DNA of 64,000 bases, from assembly GCF_000479005.1 (NCBI RefSeq), contig NZ_AWXC01000034.1:1-64000 (forward strand). The letters are read 5' to 3'. The notes under the pieces were generated by a model that saw only the letters and a list, made by a program, of their open reading frames with translations, was not told where the DNA came from and searched no databases. Positions 34,001-42,780 of this stretch are shown piece by piece. How positions within the stretch are numbered: the first letter of the stretch is position 1; each line of letters opens with the position of its first letter. A program made the position numbers and the translations under genes. Source of the stretch: Prevotella sp. BV3P1. Its GTDB lineage: Bacteria > Bacteroidota > Bacteroidia > Bacteroidales > Bacteroidaceae.

Positions 34001-35338
34001 GGCTTCCTGCCCATGGCAGTGTCGGGGTCGGCAGGTGCTGAAGTGCAGCGACCTTTGGCCACTGTGGTCATTGGCGGACTGTTCACGGCTACGCTACTTA
34101 CCTTGCTTGTCGTTCCTTTATTGTACGCCTTGGAAGAGAAAGCGCAGCGAAAAACTGCCAGTAGGATACCCAAAGCGGCCTTTGCCCTAATGCTGACACT
34201 GCTGGTACCATGCGGTATGCAGGCCCAACAGCCAGTGAATTTGCAACAAGCCCTGCAGCTGGCTGAGCAATATCACCCAAGCATTCGTGTGGCACGGATG
34301 GGTGTCAGTCGTGAAGAGGCCATGGTCAAGGGCGTAAGCGAGGTGGGGCTTACTGAGTTGTCGGCAGGGGTAGAAGAGCTTGGAAGAGGCAACGACGCCA
34401 CCTTTACCCTGCTGTCTGTCAGGCAAAACATTGACGTACTGGGGAACAGACAGCGCGTGCGCACCCAGCGCCAACAGGTGAATGTGGCTCGTGCGGAGAT
34501 GAATCTCACCGAACATCAATTGCGCAAAGCCGTTTACCGCGATTATGCGCAGGCTTATATTCTAAGGCAAAGGATGAACGTGCATGCCATGATAGATTCT
34601 ATCTACCAGAACTTTGAGCATGCGGCGAAAGTGCGTTACGAGGCCAGGGAAACGTCGAAGCTGGCTTATCTGGCCGCTAAGAAGAAGGCTGTTGAAACCA
34701 AAGAAAACTTCAAGCAGTCGGTGTTTGATTACCAAGTGGCACTGAAGGCCTTGTCACGGTGGCTGGGAGAGGGACTTTATGAACCCACTACGGCTCCAGA
34801 CGAGACGCTTGGAGAGGTCGCAGGCAGTGCAAATCCCGTATTGACTTGTCAGTCGGAGAGGGTCAAATTGGCCGAAGAAAACATCCGACTGGAAAGGTCC
34901 AAAGGGCTTCCGGCATTCTTCGTGGAGGGTGGTACACAGCGCATTGGCGACAAAAACGGCTACTGGACATTCGACGTTGGTGTGAGTGTTCCGCTGTTCA
35001 GACGTTCGTACAAGGCCCGACAAAAGGCTGCCGCCCTGGACAGGGACATCGAAAACACGCAGTTTGACTTGCTAAAAAAGCAACTGGGTGACAACCAAGC
35101 ACGCTTGCAGACAGCGTATCAGAAGTGGCTTCACAAACTGCAATATTACCGAGAAACAGCTCTTCCCACGGCCAGGGCGCAGCAACGTGGTGCGTCTTCT
35201 GCGTACAAACTGGGCGCAACCGATTACATTGGATTCATTCAGACCATGGGTGATGCCGTGCAAACCGAGCTTGATTATTGGAAAGCATACGAAGAATTCA
35301 TCAACACAATCATCAATTTACAATATCCAACCATTTAA
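31016..35338 (+). CDS. CzcA-type heavy-metal RND pump fused to a TolC-type outer-membrane factor
   Basis: A 1440-residue fusion. Residues 1 to about 1045 are a heavy-metal RND transporter with 12 membrane helices; the TM4 motif DFGIIVDGAVIIVE (about 399-412) matches the DFGxxxDGAxxxVE signature of divalent-cation (Co/Zn/Cd) pumps rather than the Cu/Ag CusA type. Residues about 1065-1440 are a TolC/OMF domain (VNLQQALQLAEQYHPSIRVA). Between them, FALMLTLLVPCGMQAQ looks like a signal peptide, which would carry the OMF part across the inner membrane. The adaptor gene follows 3 bp later. Similar fusions are common in Bacteroidota. Confidence 0.9.
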   Translation: MINKIIYFSIQHKFLVVLLLAAIIGGGVYSLRTINVDSTPDITNNQVQVITVSENLSTADIEQFVTYPVELAMSNLPGVEDIRSISRFGLSVVTIVFKDGMGTYLPRQLVQEKLEDVREDIPKGFGTPEMGPISTGLGEILQYTLVPKDTARYSTQELRTIQDWIVKRQLSMIPGVVEVNSFGGSIKQYEVALNPQRLNAMRVSVGEVYEALRKNNVNTGGAYIERDHMASFIRGEGLVKSVDDIENIVVKNVNGTPVLVRDVADKVGFGSQVRYGAFTQDGHEAVGGMIMMLKGANSDKVVRAVKERMESVRKSLPDGIDIKPFLDRSDLIERTTSTIARNLTEGALIVIFVLVLLLGSLRGGVIAASVIPLSLLFALIMMRLFGVSANLMSLGAIDFGIIVDGAVIIVEGTVFEMEKRIKKYSQLGRGGMNAVAFEAASSMMHSAFFGQLIILIVFTPIIFLSGVSGKMFSPMAYTFSFAVLGAIILCLTYVPMISSLLIRPLSHQGGRMARMERSLQRVGNRVTGRIIHVYHPLLLYALRHKKMVLVSAAALFLAAAFAFTRMGGEFVPELDEGDIAMQTFLRPGSSLSETIKREEEVERLLLQSFPEIKTVCARIGVADIPTDPMGFDYTDSFIILEKDRSKWTSAKTKEELIEKIKDKLQILPGLNFSFSQPVALRFNELLTGVREDVAVKLYGDDLDKLGELGERMVSIISRIEGAEDVTLERTDGLPQITVKYDRQRVAQYGLHIDDLNAYVSSAFAGSSAGSVFEGEKRFDLVIRLSDAYRKSIDDLRQLYIPLPSGAQIPLSEVAKIDYESGPMQISREQTSRNIYVGVNVRGRDVQSVVDEIQDKLDQQLRLPAGYRLAYGGEFQKLQEAKNRLMIVLPIALLLIFVLLYFALKSLKQSLMIYMAVPLATVGGVLALLLRGMPFSISAGVGFIVLFGVAVLNGLVLINRFNSLKKEGMNNINRRIIKGTQERIRPILLTATAAMLGFLPMAVSGSAGAEVQRPLATVVIGGLFTATLLTLLVVPLLYALEEKAQRKTASRIPKAAFALMLTLLVPCGMQAQQPVNLQQALQLAEQYHPSIRVARMGVSREEAMVKGVSEVGLTELSAGVEELGRGNDATFTLLSVRQNIDVLGNRQRVRTQRQQVNVARAEMNLTEHQLRKAVYRDYAQAYILRQRMNVHAMIDSIYQNFEHAAKVRYEARETSKLAYLAAKKKAVETKENFKQSVFDYQVALKALSRWLGEGLYEPTTAPDETLGEVAGSANPVLTCQSERVKLAEENIRLERSKGLPAFFVEGGTQRIGDKNGYWTFDVGVSVPLFRRSYKARQKAAALDRDIENTQFDLLKKQLGDNQARLQTAYQKWLHKLQYYRETALPTARAQQRGASSAYKLGATDYIGFIQTMGDAVQTELDYWKAYEEFINTIINLQYPTI

Positions 35339-35341
35339 AAA

Positions 35342-36502
35342 ATGAAAACAAAAGCATATCTCATCCTTTCGCTCATCGTCCTTTTGGCAGCTTGCGGCAA
35401 GCAAACTAAGGACGCTGGCGAACAAGAAAAAAAGTCATCGGACAGCATGACAAAGGTAGAACTCACCGATGAACAGGTGAAAGAACTGGGCATCAAGGTG
35501 GCAAGTGTCGTCGACACGATGCTCATCGGCAGCGTGGATGTCAATGGAAAGCTGGCCGTTGACCCCCAGAGCGAGGCAACCATAACCCCGCAAATGGGCG
35601 GTAACGTCAAACAAATATTAGTTCATGAAGGGCAAGCTGTGTCCAAAGGAATGGTGGTGGCCTATCTGTCTCATCCTGATTTGGTAAACCTTCAGACGGA
35701 TTATTTCTCGGCATTGAACCGACAGAGATACCTGAAAAAGGAGTTTGACCGACAGACCATGATGCTGAACGAAGGCGTAGGAGCCGGCAAAGACTACGAC
35801 CGCACGAAGTCGGAGCTGCAAACTGTGAGCGGTCAGGTGCAGATGCTTGCCGCACAACTCAAACAACTGGGTATCAGTCCGTCTGCCCTTCGCAAGGGAA
35901 AGCCAATTCTGGCCATCGCATTGACCAGTCCTATCAACGGCACGGTGGAACAAATCAACGTGCAAACGGGGCAATATGTCTCGCCCGAGATGGCCATGAT
36001 GAAGATTGCCAACACCAGCAACATGTATGCAGAATTGCAGGTCTTCCAACGTGATGTGCCGAAAATCAAGGTGGGACAGGATGTAGCAATGAAGATAGTT
36101 CATGCAGACGGAACCGCCTGCAAGGGCAAGGTGTACTCCATAGGCAAGACTTTCAGAGCCGAAACGCAAACGGTTGATGTGCGTGTTCGTTTGGATGGAC
36201 AGCACACAGGACTGATTGTAGGGATGTATGTTCAGGCGAAGATTGCGACAAGTAGCGAAAGGACGAAAGCCGTTTCGTCTGATGCCATCGTCGAAGTGGA
36301 TGGAAAATTCTATATCTTCACGGCAGCAAAGAAAGGGAGCAACTGGCAGTTTGTCCCCACGATGGTCAAGAAAGTGAAGGAAGAAGGTGACCTCGTGGCC
36401 ATAGAAACCAAGGAGCCGGCAGACCGCCTTTCGCGCATTGTGCAGTCGGGTGCTTACTACCTGCTTTCTGAGATGAAGAAAGACGAGACGGGAGAGGAAT
36501 AA
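35342..36502 (+). CDS. RND periplasmic adaptor lipoprotein (CzcB/CusB-like)
   Basis: A 386-residue membrane-fusion protein with lipobox LLAAC (acceptor Cys about residue 19). It shows a barrel-sandwich lipoyl motif (ITPQMGGNVKQILVHEGQAVSKG, about 81-103), a helical hairpin (about 115-180), a second lipoyl half (SPINGTVEQINVQTGQYVSP) and a beta-barrel part. It bridges pump and channel in the periplasm. It follows the pump gene by 3 bp and is ended by a strong hairpin at 36520. No His-rich extra metal-binding domain is seen. Confidence 0.9.
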   Translation: MKTKAYLILSLIVLLAACGKQTKDAGEQEKKSSDSMTKVELTDEQVKELGIKVASVVDTMLIGSVDVNGKLAVDPQSEATITPQMGGNVKQILVHEGQAVSKGMVVAYLSHPDLVNLQTDYFSALNRQRYLKKEFDRQTMMLNEGVGAGKDYDRTKSELQTVSGQVQMLAAQLKQLGISPSALRKGKPILAIALTSPINGTVEQINVQTGQYVSPEMAMMKIANTSNMYAELQVFQRDVPKIKVGQDVAMKIVHADGTACKGKVYSIGKTFRAETQTVDVRVRLDGQHTGLIVGMYVQAKIATSSERTKAVSSDAIVEVDGKFYIFTAAKKGSNWQFVPTMVKKVKEEGDLVAIETKEPADRLSRIVQSGAYYLLSEMKKDETGEE

Positions 36503-36519
36503 AACACGACCGAAACGGA

Positions 36520-36565
36520 ATGGATGTTTGGTAGGCAGGAAATTGCCCGGCTACCAAACATCCAT
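36520..36565. terminator. Bidirectional terminator between adaptor and GH92 genes
   Basis: TGGATGTTTGGTAG (36521-36534) pairs perfectly with CTACCAAACATCCA (36551-36564), and an A-T pair extends it. It lies between converging genes and serves both strands. Confidence 0.75.
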
Positions 36566-36605
36566 CATGTTTTCAATATCAAAAGAACAAAACTGCAGTT
36601 GATTT

Positions 36606-38759
36606 TTATGGGCGACGGTCGGTCATGAAGAACTCCAGCGTGCCGCCGGCCATGATATCCTTGTAATCAATGTACAGCTTATTGTAGGGCTTGCCGTTGA
36701 GTTTGATATGGCTGACATACACATTCTTCGGACTGTTGCCATGCGCCAGGATGGTAAACGTCTTGCCATGGCCCACATTCACCTCAGCCTTGTCAAACAA
36801 GGGCGAGCCAAACATATACTTCCCACCAGAGGGTTCCACCTGATAGATACCCATGGACGACAATATGTACCAGGCCGACATCTGTCCAACATCCTCGTTT
36901 CCGCTCAGACCATCAAAGTCGTTATGGTACATAGTTTTCAGTACCTCACGCACCTTCTCAGCCGTCTTGTAGTGCTGGTTCACATAGTTGTACATATAAA
37001 TAATGTGGTGGCTGGGCTCGTTGCCATGCGCATATTGGCCAATGAGTCCCGAGATGTCAGGTGAGGCATCGGCACCGAGGTCGCCAACGACCGTGAACAG
37101 CGAGTCAAGTTTAGTGACAAACTTCCGCTTGCCGCCGAAAAGTTTAATCAAACCAGGCACGTCATGAGGCACGAGCCATGTGTATTGCCAGGCATTTCCT
37201 TCGGTATAGTCGTCGTTGCGGTGGGACGAATGGAACGGATTGAATGGCTCACGGAACTTACCATTGGCCACACCGCGCATGAAACCGGTCTTCTTGTCAA
37301 AGTAATACTTGTACGACTGACAGCGTTTCATGAAGTAACGGTAATCTTTCTTTGCCCCCACCAGTCTGGCCACCTTGGCCACGCAGGCGTCTGCCAAGGC
37401 GTATTCCAGACCCTTGGCAACCGTTTCGTAGGTAGAATCGCGGTTCCAAGGAATGTAACCATACTTCTTTAGGTTGTCCAGTGAACGCTCATCGAGCAGG
37501 GCAGAGGTGCGCATGGCCTTGAAAGCGGCCAGCTTATCCACGTCAAATCCTTTGAGAACGATATCGGCCAACACGGGAATGGCTGGGTTGCCCACCATAC
37601 AGTCGGTTTCGTTACCAACGAGATGCCACACGGGCAGCTTGCCTTGCTGCTCAAAGATGTGCAGGAAGGTCTGCGCGATGTCACGCTGTTTCTCGGGATG
37701 GATGATGGTCATCAGTGGATGAGCCGCGCGATAGGTGTCCCAAAGCGATAGGGTGGTGTAGTTGGTAAAGTCGCCTTTATGAATTTTACCGTCACTGCCC
37801 CGGTACTCACCATTGACATCCGAGAAGACGGAAGGAGCCGTCATGGTGTGAAAGAGCGCCGTGTAGAAGATGGTTTTGTCATTGAGATCGGCGGTTTCTA
37901 CCTTGATTTTGCCAAGTTCTCTGTTCCAGGCAGCGTCGGCGTTGTCGACAACACGGTCAAAATCCCAGTCCTTGATTTCGGCACGCAGGTTGGCTTTGGC
38001 ATTGTCAACGCTCACGGCCGAGATGCCAACACGCGCCAACAGAGGCTTCATGTTCTGCCCTACGGAGAAGACACCCACGCTGTCGCCTTGCATTTCCTTG
38101 AGCTTCAGAGGCTGCGAAAACTCGGCAAAGAAATAAATGCGCTGGTCTTTTGCCCAGCCTTCTGAGTAACGATAACCACTCACCGTCGTGCTGTTTTCCT
38201 GCGTCAACTGGCATTTGGTCATCTTATCCCAGCCAATGCCTTGTTTAAGATTAATCTTCACGAGAGGCTCTTTACTGCTAAGCGGGAAGGTATAACGATG
38301 CATGCCCGCACGCTGGGTAGCCGTTAGCTCCACCAGTATCTTGCTGTCGGCTAGGCGAACAGTGTAATAACCGGGACGCACATACTCGCCATCGTGCGAG
38401 AAACGCTCGGTGTAGGTCTTGGCATCGAATGTTGGCAAGAAGGCAATGTCGCCCAAATCGCCAATGCCGGTACCACTCAAATGGGTGTGACCAAAGCCAA
38501 TGATGAGCGAATCGCTGTAATGATAGCCCGAGCACCAGTCCCACCCACGGGTGATTTGTGTGGGCCCTAACTGCACGGCACCAAAGGGAACATTGGCTCC
38601 GAGGAACACATGTCCGTGTCCACCCGTTCCGATGTAAGGATTGACATAGCGCGTCAATTGCGCTGAAACGTCTTTTGACTGAGCCATCATGCCATGGCCT
38701 GGTAACAACAAAAACGCCGTGACAACGATGAAAGATTTGAACAATTTAGTATAGGTCAT
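36606..38759 (-). CDS. GH92 alpha-mannosidase
   Basis: A 717-residue secreted protein with signal peptide (cleavage near MMAQ). Family-92 features include RYVNPYIGTGGHGHVFLGAN (38-57), VPFGAVQLGP, GFGHTHLSGTG and the C-terminal part with YVNQHYKTAEKVREVL and GLSGNEDVGQMSAWY. GH92 enzymes are calcium-dependent exo-alpha-mannosidases that trim N-glycans. It is the last gene of a minus-strand set with the GH43 gene (82-bp gap) and the unassigned barrel protein, so the cluster may act on host or yeast mannose-containing glycans. Confidence 0.9.
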   Translation of the reverse strand: MTYTKLFKSFIVVTAFLLLPGHGMMAQSKDVSAQLTRYVNPYIGTGGHGHVFLGANVPFGAVQLGPTQITRGWDWCSGYHYSDSLIIGFGHTHLSGTGIGDLGDIAFLPTFDAKTYTERFSHDGEYVRPGYYTVRLADSKILVELTATQRAGMHRYTFPLSSKEPLVKINLKQGIGWDKMTKCQLTQENSTTVSGYRYSEGWAKDQRIYFFAEFSQPLKLKEMQGDSVGVFSVGQNMKPLLARVGISAVSVDNAKANLRAEIKDWDFDRVVDNADAAWNRELGKIKVETADLNDKTIFYTALFHTMTAPSVFSDVNGEYRGSDGKIHKGDFTNYTTLSLWDTYRAAHPLMTIIHPEKQRDIAQTFLHIFEQQGKLPVWHLVGNETDCMVGNPAIPVLADIVLKGFDVDKLAAFKAMRTSALLDERSLDNLKKYGYIPWNRDSTYETVAKGLEYALADACVAKVARLVGAKKDYRYFMKRCQSYKYYFDKKTGFMRGVANGKFREPFNPFHSSHRNDDYTEGNAWQYTWLVPHDVPGLIKLFGGKRKFVTKLDSLFTVVGDLGADASPDISGLIGQYAHGNEPSHHIIYMYNYVNQHYKTAEKVREVLKTMYHNDFDGLSGNEDVGQMSAWYILSSMGIYQVEPSGGKYMFGSPLFDKAEVNVGHGKTFTILAHGNSPKNVYVSHIKLNGKPYNKLYIDYKDIMAGGTLEFFMTDRRP

Positions 38760-38841
38760 AAGATGTATAGATTAAAGTTTCTATGAATGTACTCCGTTCT
38801 ATCTTGCGATGGAGCGAAGATGATGATGAGAATTTGCGGCG

Positions 38842-40707
38842 TTACCGTTTATCTTGTTTCAGGAAATGGAACGAACCGTTGACCAAACTGAAGCCTCGAT
38901 CGGTATGACGGAGCTTCACCAAGGCTACCTTTCGAGGTATCGGCTGGGTGGTACTGCGATGAGTATGCAAGACATACTGCCACTCGCCGGCCGCATTCTT
39001 GAACAAATCGCCATGGCCCGTGCCGTTATAACCCGTCAGACGCGGACTGATAAGAGGTTCTTTGTGCTTGGTCCAAGGCCCCAAAGGCGAGCTGGCCGTG
39101 GCATAACCAACGGCATAATCGGGATTACGGAAATCGTTACAAGAGAAGAACAGGTAATAGGTTCCATCTATCTTGACGACCGTTGGGCCTTCACATACTT
39201 TCCATTCGGCATTCCAAGTATCCTCCCATCCGTTCTCGGCTGCAACACATTCGCGCGCAGTCTTCTCTTTGACCGACTTGAGGTTCTTATTCATTTCGGT
39301 CACAAAGATGCGGTTGCCGTTGATGAGGCGTACATGGTAGAGATAAATCTTACCATCATCGTCGAAGAACACGAAGGGGTCAATCTGACGCATCTTGGCG
39401 GGAAGCATTTGTTTTTTCTTTTGTTTGAAAGGTCCCAGTGGGCTATCAGCCTCGGCAATGGCCATTTGCTCATCGGCGGTATAGGCCATGTAATACTTGC
39501 TACCGCGTTTGAATACCTGTGGAGCCCAAAATCCCTTGGTGCCAAACACGTCGCCCTTGACCAGTGCCATGCCATCGTAGTTTGCGCCGACAGGACCTGT
39601 CCACGTTTCCAAATCCTTCGAGGTGTAGACATCGAACCCTTGGCCAGGCGATGTGCCATAGAGGTAATAGGTACCGTTATCAAAGAAGATGGTAGGGTCG
39701 GCCAGCGTGATTTCGTCGAACACAGGACGCGCTGCGACTTTCGAAGGTTGACTGCCTTGCATGTGCGGCCAGCCATCTATCCATTCCACCTTGTCGAGCC
39801 ACACCTTACGTCCGGCATCGGGATCGTTGCGACTGAAGCCGTGATACAGCATCCAGTCGTCACCATTGTCATCAGAAATCAGCTCGGCATGGTGTCCAGG
39901 TCCAGCCACCAGCTCATTGCCATGCAGCACCACCTCGTAGTGATTGTCCAACAACGAGCGTCCTTGCTTGTCGACATAGGGTCCCAAAAGATTCTTAGAG
40001 CGGCCAACCGTGACATGGTAGGTACTGCGATTGCCTTCGCAACAGCTGCCTGCGGAACCAAACAAATAATAATAGTCGCCACGCTTATGAACGTAAACCG
40101 CTTCCATAAAGGTGCCAGCCACTTGCTGTTTACGAGCGCCGTCCTTGATTTTCAGTCCGTCATCGGTTAGCTCAATGGCAAAAATGCCGCGAAAACTTCC
40201 CCAAAAGAGGTACTTGTGCCCTCCGTCTTCGTAATAGAAAGGGTCGATGCTGTTTTGCACACCTATTTCTTTACTGATGAGAATGGCACCATGGTCGGTG
40301 AAAGGTCCTTCGGGTTTGTCGGCTGTTGCCACGCCAACGCCACAGGTCCACTCGCCACCCCACTCTGATTTGGCGTAGTGGAGAACATACTTGCCATGGA
40401 TGTAACTGATGCTGGGCGCCCAAATGTTCCCTTTCGGATTCCACTGGGGGCGCGTCTCATCCGTGAAAGCCGTACCCACGAACGACCAATTTACAAGGTT
40501 GGATGAGCGGTAGATGGGCAGATTGCGGATGTCTTCAGTACCATAAAGATAGAAATAACCATCCTTTGCACGAATAACAGTGGGGTCGGGTACGCTAACA
40601 TCGATAATGGGATTGCGGTATACTTGCGCATCATTCTGCGCAGCATGGATGGGCATGACTGATGTCATGCACAACCATATCCATAAAAATGTTTTTATCT
40701 TCTTCAT
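38842..40707 (-). CDS. Secreted protein with two GH43-like beta-propeller domains
   Basis: A 621-residue protein with signal peptide. Two GH43-type five-blade propellers follow each other. Domain 1 (about 30-315) has VPDPTVIRAKDGYFYLYGT with the base Asp, SIDPFYYED and GTFMEAVYVHKRGDYYYLF with the acid Glu. Domain 2 (about 325-621) repeats the order: LADPTIFFDNGTYYLYGT, QIDPFVFFDDDG and VCEGPTVVKIDGTYYLFF. GH43 acts mostly on arabinose, xylose or galactose linkages. It follows the barrel-protein gene by 13 bp. Confidence 0.88.
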   Translation of the reverse strand: MKKIKTFLWIWLCMTSVMPIHAAQNDAQVYRNPIIDVSVPDPTVIRAKDGYFYLYGTEDIRNLPIYRSSNLVNWSFVGTAFTDETRPQWNPKGNIWAPSISYIHGKYVLHYAKSEWGGEWTCGVGVATADKPEGPFTDHGAILISKEIGVQNSIDPFYYEDGGHKYLFWGSFRGIFAIELTDDGLKIKDGARKQQVAGTFMEAVYVHKRGDYYYLFGSAGSCCEGNRSTYHVTVGRSKNLLGPYVDKQGRSLLDNHYEVVLHGNELVAGPGHHAELISDDNGDDWMLYHGFSRNDPDAGRKVWLDKVEWIDGWPHMQGSQPSKVAARPVFDEITLADPTIFFDNGTYYLYGTSPGQGFDVYTSKDLETWTGPVGANYDGMALVKGDVFGTKGFWAPQVFKRGSKYYMAYTADEQMAIAEADSPLGPFKQKKKQMLPAKMRQIDPFVFFDDDGKIYLYHVRLINGNRIFVTEMNKNLKSVKEKTARECVAAENGWEDTWNAEWKVCEGPTVVKIDGTYYLFFSCNDFRNPDYAVGYATASSPLGPWTKHKEPLISPRLTGYNGTGHGDLFKNAAGEWQYVLHTHRSTTQPIPRKVALVKLRHTDRGFSLVNGSFHFLKQDKR

Positions 40708-40720
40708 AAATAGGATGGAA

Positions 40721-42730
40721 TTACTTTTTCAACAAGAAATCAGAGGTTCGGGTAGGAGAATACAATTCCCAGAGAGAGGCCACGGTCCAGCCCGGTGCGA
40801 AGATGTCGTTGTAGAATCCTTTGCCATTGCGTCCGTAGTCCCATGCGGTGTGCTGAACCACTTCAGGATAAAAACCTTCCATGCCAATGCCGCACATACG
40901 GTTGGTGGTTGGCAAGAGTTGATTCAGTGAGGAATAGATAACGTCGTACATGCTACCAAACCGAGGCTCGTTAATCTGTTTGCCCAACCACTTCATGATG
41001 TGCGGGAACTCGAAGACGAAGACGTCGATATGATTGTTTTCTACCGACACATTGCCCCACCCACGGCTTCGGAAACCTAAGTCGCCGAGCATCTGACCTT
41101 CGGCAAATGGCACGTCCCAAAGATAATACCACGACAAGGCGAAATAGGTAGCTTTGCGACATAGGTCGATATAATGCTGGCGTTCTTTGCCTTTGGTCAC
41201 CATGGCAAGGTAGTAAGTAGCCGTGACGGCGGCGATGGCAGCTTCCTTGTCTTCACAGTTGGCGTCGAGGGTTGATGAGAAATAATCAGCGGGGGCAATG
41301 ATGTTCTTTTCCACATAGTCCACCGTTCGCTTGGCTGACTTGAGATAGTTCTTGTTGCCAAAATATCGATATCCCATGACCAACGTCGAGGTGGCCGACG
41401 GTGTGCTGCCGCCACTGGCATCTACATCAGAACCATCGTCGTTGAACTTGCGGGCAAAGTGACCGTCCGTCTTCTGCAACTTGATAAGGTTGTCGAGCAG
41501 TGCGCGCGTCTTTGTTTCCCAAGACTTGTGCTTACGTCCTTTGCTCTTTTCGTATTTCAGATAATGAAGAATGGCATAAACCGCCTCAGACTGTTGACGA
41601 ATGGAGTGCACCTCCTCGGCGTTAAGTCCCTCGCGATCGAAGTTAACGAAGTCGCGCAGATAGCCATTTTGCGTGAAGCCATGCTCGAGATAACTGTCAA
41701 AGATGGCCTGTCCTTGCCGAACCAAATCGCCCTGTCCGTTTTTCTCACCATATTCTATCTGGTTGAACGCATTCAACAGCACGCGACCCACGAAGCCCAA
41801 CTGAACCTCACCTACCGGTGTACAACGGTCGATGTGTAGCGTCATGCCTGAATTAAACTTCAAAGGATATTTGGAAACATACGACCTGCGGAAGTAATTG
41901 CTCATGGTAGACTTCATTTCTTCAGCGGTATATAAGGCACGAAGCGGCTTCGGTTGCATGCGGTCGAACGTGCTTGTCCATGTGTTGGTCAAGAACTCAC
42001 TGAAGTCGGCAGCCTGCTCCTTGCGCACAACCCATGTCAGAGTGCGGCTCTCACCCTTTTCCAACTTCATGAAAGCCTTGATGGCAGGTGCCAAGGTCAA
42101 TTTACGAATATAGCGTTTCGGCGTTTCCACGTATGGGAAACCAAAGGTCAACTTGGCTACTCCGCTCTCGTTATCAAAGCCAACATAGCCGATAGAGGTC
42201 TTGCCCGACACGATAACCTCACCTTCTTGTGCCGTGGTTAGTGCTTCGGCAGGCTCATCCAACTGACGCAAAATAGTCATTCCCTGACCTGATTTCAGGT
42301 TGAAAGCGCCACTCAATGGCGACGACAAGCGGTCTTCCCGAACGTTCCAACTCTTCGAAGTGTGGAAGGATGGTGCTTCCTTGGGCGACCGCAAATTCTT
42401 ATGATACCAAAATCCCGGCAGGTAGAAGTCGCAGTCGTTGGTGTTGAATCCCGTGCTAACCGCCCCACCAAAGTTGAAATACACTTTCTCGTTGGCGCGG
42501 ATAGTCACGGCAATAACCTCGTCTTGTCCGTTGCGACTCACCGTCTTGGTGAGGGTTAAAGGCAATGGAGCAGAGGCTTCTAGCTTCCCATTGCGATCGG
42601 TTAAGGTATAAGTAACGGCCTTGTTTCCCGGTTGTTTCAAACTGATATGGCTCTCCACATCTGTAGCATAGGTCATTTGTGATGCCAAAAGGGCACAGGT
42701 CAAGAGCAAACTCTTCAATGATTTCTTCAT
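40721..42730 (-). CDS. Secreted large protein, probable (alpha/alpha)6-barrel glycan enzyme, unassigned
   Basis: From the ATG at 42730 (MKKSLKSLLLTCALLASQ) it is 669 residues with a clear signal peptide; the frame continues upstream but runs into the -7 box at 42773, so 42730 is preferred. Residues about 20-270 look beta-rich. Residues about 290-669 resemble helical six-hairpin glycosidases, with QQSEAVYAILHYLKYEKS, LIKLQKTDGHFARKF and DANCEDKEAAIAAVTATYYLAM. I do not recognise the family. It heads the set with GH43 and GH92, so a role in the same glycan is likely. Confidence 0.6.
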   Translation of the reverse strand: MKKSLKSLLLTCALLASQMTYATDVESHISLKQPGNKAVTYTLTDRNGKLEASAPLPLTLTKTVSRNGQDEVIAVTIRANEKVYFNFGGAVSTGFNTNDCDFYLPGFWYHKNLRSPKEAPSFHTSKSWNVREDRLSSPLSGAFNLKSGQGMTILRQLDEPAEALTTAQEGEVIVSGKTSIGYVGFDNESGVAKLTFGFPYVETPKRYIRKLTLAPAIKAFMKLEKGESRTLTWVVRKEQAADFSEFLTNTWTSTFDRMQPKPLRALYTAEEMKSTMSNYFRRSYVSKYPLKFNSGMTLHIDRCTPVGEVQLGFVGRVLLNAFNQIEYGEKNGQGDLVRQGQAIFDSYLEHGFTQNGYLRDFVNFDREGLNAEEVHSIRQQSEAVYAILHYLKYEKSKGRKHKSWETKTRALLDNLIKLQKTDGHFARKFNDDGSDVDASGGSTPSATSTLVMGYRYFGNKNYLKSAKRTVDYVEKNIIAPADYFSSTLDANCEDKEAAIAAVTATYYLAMVTKGKERQHYIDLCRKATYFALSWYYLWDVPFAEGQMLGDLGFRSRGWGNVSVENNHIDVFVFEFPHIMKWLGKQINEPRFGSMYDVIYSSLNQLLPTTNRMCGIGMEGFYPEVVQHTAWDYGRNGKGFYNDIFAPGWTVASLWELYSPTRTSDFLLKK

Positions 42731-42772
42731 AAAAATGATTAGTAATAGTTTAATAACAAGTTTAACTTGTTG

Positions 42773-42780
42773 CAAAGTTA
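42773..42780 (-). promoter_or_regulatory. -7 box of the glycan-enzyme operon
   Basis: TAACTTTG on the minus strand (42780-42773), 43 bp before the start codon at 42730. No clear TTTG is seen 19-21 bp upstream, so the match is partial. Confidence 0.45.

Noticed and set aside
38854..40170. 438-residue open frame on the plus strand
   Set aside because: Antisense to the tandem GH43 gene, which has repeated conserved motifs; treated as a shadow.
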